From NCBI RefSeq assembly GCF_007859275.1, contig NZ_VOHC01000021.1, positions 411,352-475,351 of the forward strand: a stretch of 64,000 nucleotides of DNA, written 5' to 3'. Source of the DNA: Planomicrobium sp. CPCC 101079. GTDB lineage: Bacteria; Bacillota; Bacilli; Bacillales_A; Planococcaceae. Positions 62,345-64,000 of the stretch are shown here, in pieces; position 1 is the stretch's first letter, and each line of letters starts with the position of its first letter. The notes beneath the pieces were generated by a model. That model ran no database searches. It was given only the letters and a program-made list of their open reading frames with translations, and was not told where the DNA came from. Made by a program: the position numbers and the translations under genes.

Positions 62345-63373
62345 ATGAGTTCAAAGCTAGTTAAGTTGATTGCAGTCCTTATGTTAGTCTTATTCACCTT
62401 TTTCTCTTTCTCCAGCCAAAGTGAAGCAGCCACTTCAAAATGGGTCACAAAAGGCACTACTACAAGCAAAGTAATTGCGCTCACGTTCGATGACGGATCC
62501 GATGGCACCAACATTCAAAAAATTTTGGATACCTTATCAGCCAATAACGTAAAGGCTACGTTCTTCTTAACCGGTTCCGGAGCAGAAAAACACCCTCAAG
62601 CCATTAAGAATATCGTCGCGAAAGGCCACCAGCTCGGCAACCATTCTTTTTCACATCCCGACTTTACCAAACTGTCAGCCGCCAAAATAAAAGCCGAACT
62701 AGATAAGACGGAAGCAACGATCAAGAAAATCACCGGCAAGTCGACCAAACCGCTTTTTAGGGCACCTTTTGGCACAACTAACGCCGCAGTATTGGCCGCG
62801 GTCGGCAATGCCGGCTATACCCATACCATCCACTGGAACATCGATACAGTGGACTGGAAAGGCGTTTCTGCCGCTTCCATCACCAACAAAGTGGTTAACA
62901 ACGTTGTGCCGGGCACCATTGTATTGATGCATACTGGAGCTGGGGCATCCGGTACTCCCGGAGCGCTTCCTGGCATGATTTCCAAGCTGAAAGCGAAAGG
63001 CTACTCATTTGTCACTGTTTCTGAAATCCTAAAATTGAAACAGCCTCCTTCAACTGGCGCAAAATATACAGTCAAAGCCGGGGACACACTTTACAGCATC
63101 GCGAAAAAACATGGCGTAACGGTAGCGGCACTTGCAAAAGCGAACAAGATCACCAACTATAACTTGATCCGTGTCGGGCAAGTACTGATCATACCTTCAA
63201 AAAACGCCTCACCTCCACCGGCAGCCACTGTTAAATACACAGTAAAAGCTGGCGATACGCTTTACAGCATCGCGAAAAAGCACAAGGTTACGGTAGCCAA
63301 ACTGGCGGCAGCGAACAACATCACCAACTACAACTTGATTCGGGTCGGCCAAGTTTTAACCATCCCAAACTAA
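62345..63373 (+). CDS. secreted polysaccharide deacetylase with two LysM domains
   Basis: 342 residues from the ATG at 62345 (AAGGGG site); an upstream GTG at 62336 is part of the ribosome site. Signal peptide: LVKLIAVLMLVLFTFFSF then AA cleavage near residue 28. NodB domain: ALTFDDGSDG (metal Asp), HSFSHPDFTK (metal His pair) and HTGAGASGTPGALPGM. Two LysM repeats (about 240-285 and 300-342) start YTVKAGDTLYSIAKKH and end LIRVGQVL. It deacetylates peptidoglycan or other N-acetyl polysaccharide while bound to the wall. Confidence 0.95.
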   Translation: MSSKLVKLIAVLMLVLFTFFSFSSQSEAATSKWVTKGTTTSKVIALTFDDGSDGTNIQKILDTLSANNVKATFFLTGSGAEKHPQAIKNIVAKGHQLGNHSFSHPDFTKLSAAKIKAELDKTEATIKKITGKSTKPLFRAPFGTTNAAVLAAVGNAGYTHTIHWNIDTVDWKGVSAASITNKVVNNVVPGTIVLMHTGAGASGTPGALPGMISKLKAKGYSFVTVSEILKLKQPPSTGAKYTVKAGDTLYSIAKKHGVTVAALAKANKITNYNLIRVGQVLIIPSKNASPPPAATVKYTVKAGDTLYSIAKKHKVTVAKLAAANNITNYNLIRVGQVLTIPN

Positions 63374-63374
63374 C

Positions 63375-63411
63375 AAAACCGGACAAGGGGTCTATTCCCT
63401 TGTCCGGTTTT
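63375..63411 (+). terminator. terminator of the deacetylase gene
   Basis: AAAACCGGACAAGGG-gtctatt-CCCTTGTCCGGTTTT perfect stem. Confidence 0.95.
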
Positions 63412-63414
63412 GTT

Positions 63415-63883
63415 AGGTGAAAAAGTTAACATTGTATGAGCGAGGATTCCTTAACCGATAGTTCGCCAACCAGCTGCGAAGCTATTGGCCGAAGTTATTT
63501 TGGCCAATAGCTTTGCGACGAGCTTGCGCTGCCCCGCAGGCAAGTAATGGCCGAACCGCATTCGGCCACTACTTTGCGACGAGCTTGCGCAGGAGCAGTA
63601 CGGTTTTCTCCGCCGCTTGGCTCCCATCTAGAGAGCTGGAAACACCACCAGCGAAGTTGCTCAACCGATCATGAGTGTAGAGCATCTCCAAAGCGACTGA
63701 AAAGAAGCGACATGCAGCGGAAGGCGGCGAGCAAGTTGGGCGAAGGCAGTTCGACCAACTTGTTTGCGACGAAGCAGCGAAGCGATGCAGGAGCACCGTT
63801 TTTTCCTGCGGGAATGGTACGAGACCTGAGACCCCGCAGGGAGCGCCAGCGAGCGAGGAGGCTTAGGCCGCACCCCGCGGAAA
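63415..63883. repeat. dispersed hairpin-rich repeat, copy 2
   Basis: Second copy of the element at 44870-45250, same orientation, longer because it carries extra hairpin units: AAGCTATTGGCC (63479-63490) with its complement at 63502-63513, and AGTAATGGCCGAA (63543-63555) with a near-complement at 63561-63573, each followed by TTTGCGACGAGCTTGCGC. CCTGCGGG...CCCGCAGG closes a further stem. The 22-bp stem of copy 1 is only partly kept. Non-coding. Confidence 0.9.
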
Positions 63884-63894
63884 CATACTAACAT

Positions 63895-63937
63895 GAGTAG
63901 CACAAACCATGGCCATGGTTTGTGCTACTCTTTTTTT
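63895..63937 (+). terminator. perfect 36-base palindromic terminator after repeat copy 2
   Basis: GAGTAGCACAAACCATGG joined directly to its complement, then seven T. No gene ends before it on this strand other than the repeat region. Confidence 0.9.
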
Positions 63938-63943
63938 GTAGAA

Positions 63944-64000
63944 GTGAAGGGAAGTCGTGCGGACGCGTGGATCGTCGAATCCGAACCAGGAAACCGGCTC
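63944..64000 (+). CDS. possible 5' end of a gene running off the window
   Basis: From the GTG at 63944 the frame stays open for 19 codons to the edge (KGSRADAWIVESEPGNRL). The ribosome site is poor and the stretch is too short to judge; base composition becomes G+C-rich here, like coding sequence. Identity unknown. Confidence 0.2.
   Translation, partial: MKGSRADAWIVESEPGNRL

Noticed and set aside
63547..63903. Open frames in repeat copy 2 (80-115 codons)
   Set aside because: Same reason; sequences are made of hairpin arms and do not keep the frame of copy 1.
63960..64000. CGGACGCGTGG near the window end resembles a cloning-adapter sequence
   Set aside because: A match of about 11 bases is weak, the surrounding sequence reads as an open frame and there is no other vector sequence.
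1..64000. CRISPR arrays, tRNA and rRNA genes, prophage or transposase genes
   Set aside because: No regularly spaced repeats, cloverleaf patterns, rRNA segments or mobile-element enzymes were recognised by reading; a tRNAscan or IS search was not possible.

Overview
The window reads as a chromosomal segment of a low-to-moderate G+C Bacillota, most likely a Bacilli member of the Planococcaceae/Bacillaceae type. This is inferred from gene content: ComK-like regulator, S-box riboswitch, TagA/B/D/E/F-type wall teichoic acid genes, KdgR/UxuA/YjmC/YjmD-type uronate genes, RibT, SwrC, strong AGGAGG ribosome sites and many U-tailed terminators. No rRNA, tRNA, CRISPR array, phage or transposase gene was seen. 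Species cannot be fixed from the sequence alone.

Layout. 1-1171: 3' part of a PEP-synthase-like gene. 1297-10934 (minus): a ten-gene uronate/mannonate operon: kdgR, kdgK, yjmC-like, a TRAP transporter (DctP, DctQ, DctM types), yjmD-like, kdgA, uxuA and an SDR-type uxuB. It is driven by one clear promoter with two LacI-type operator palindromes and a catabolite-response-like element. 11080-23161: mixed housekeeping: HAD phosphatase, pyroglutamyl peptidase, a polar amino-acid ABC importer, a beta-lactamase-fold hydrolase, a luciferase-like oxidoreductase, small unknown proteins, an orphan ribT, an S-box riboswitch before a MetE-like methyltransferase, malic enzyme and two unknown proteins.

23460-36186: an exopolysaccharide block (priming sugar transferase, aminotransferase, CapK-like protein, 4,6-dehydratase, BY-kinase, Wzz-like protein, small membrane protein), then an OmpR-type regulator and a 1101-residue histidine kinase with two kinase cores, then a divergent LytR-CpsA-Psr protein. 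36357-44821: NRDE protein, SRPBCC protein, UV endonuclease uvsE, a small sigma factor divergent from a ComK-like gene, an effector-binding-domain protein, and a TetR regulator with a SwrC-type RND exporter. 45445-48481: DUF1028 protein and M42 peptidase, an Lrp-type regulator and a DUF2188 protein.

48613-59904: wall teichoic acid block: tagE-like, tagA, two tandem TagF-like polymerases, tagD, tagB-like, and two tandem TarS/TarP-like family 2 glycosyltransferases. 59938-63373: SDR, APC permease, and a secreted LysM polysaccharide deacetylase. The right half is therefore strongly biased to cell-surface polymer synthesis and remodelling.

Two copies of a G+C-rich, hairpin-rich dispersed repeat (44870-45250 and 63415-63883) are the main structures not explained by genes. 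Copy 1 is flanked by an exact 30-bp duplication of a transcription terminator. Other notable points are the sigma factor/ComK pair, the double-core kinase, the tandem duplications in the teichoic acid block, and an EPS block lacking a visible flippase or polymerase.
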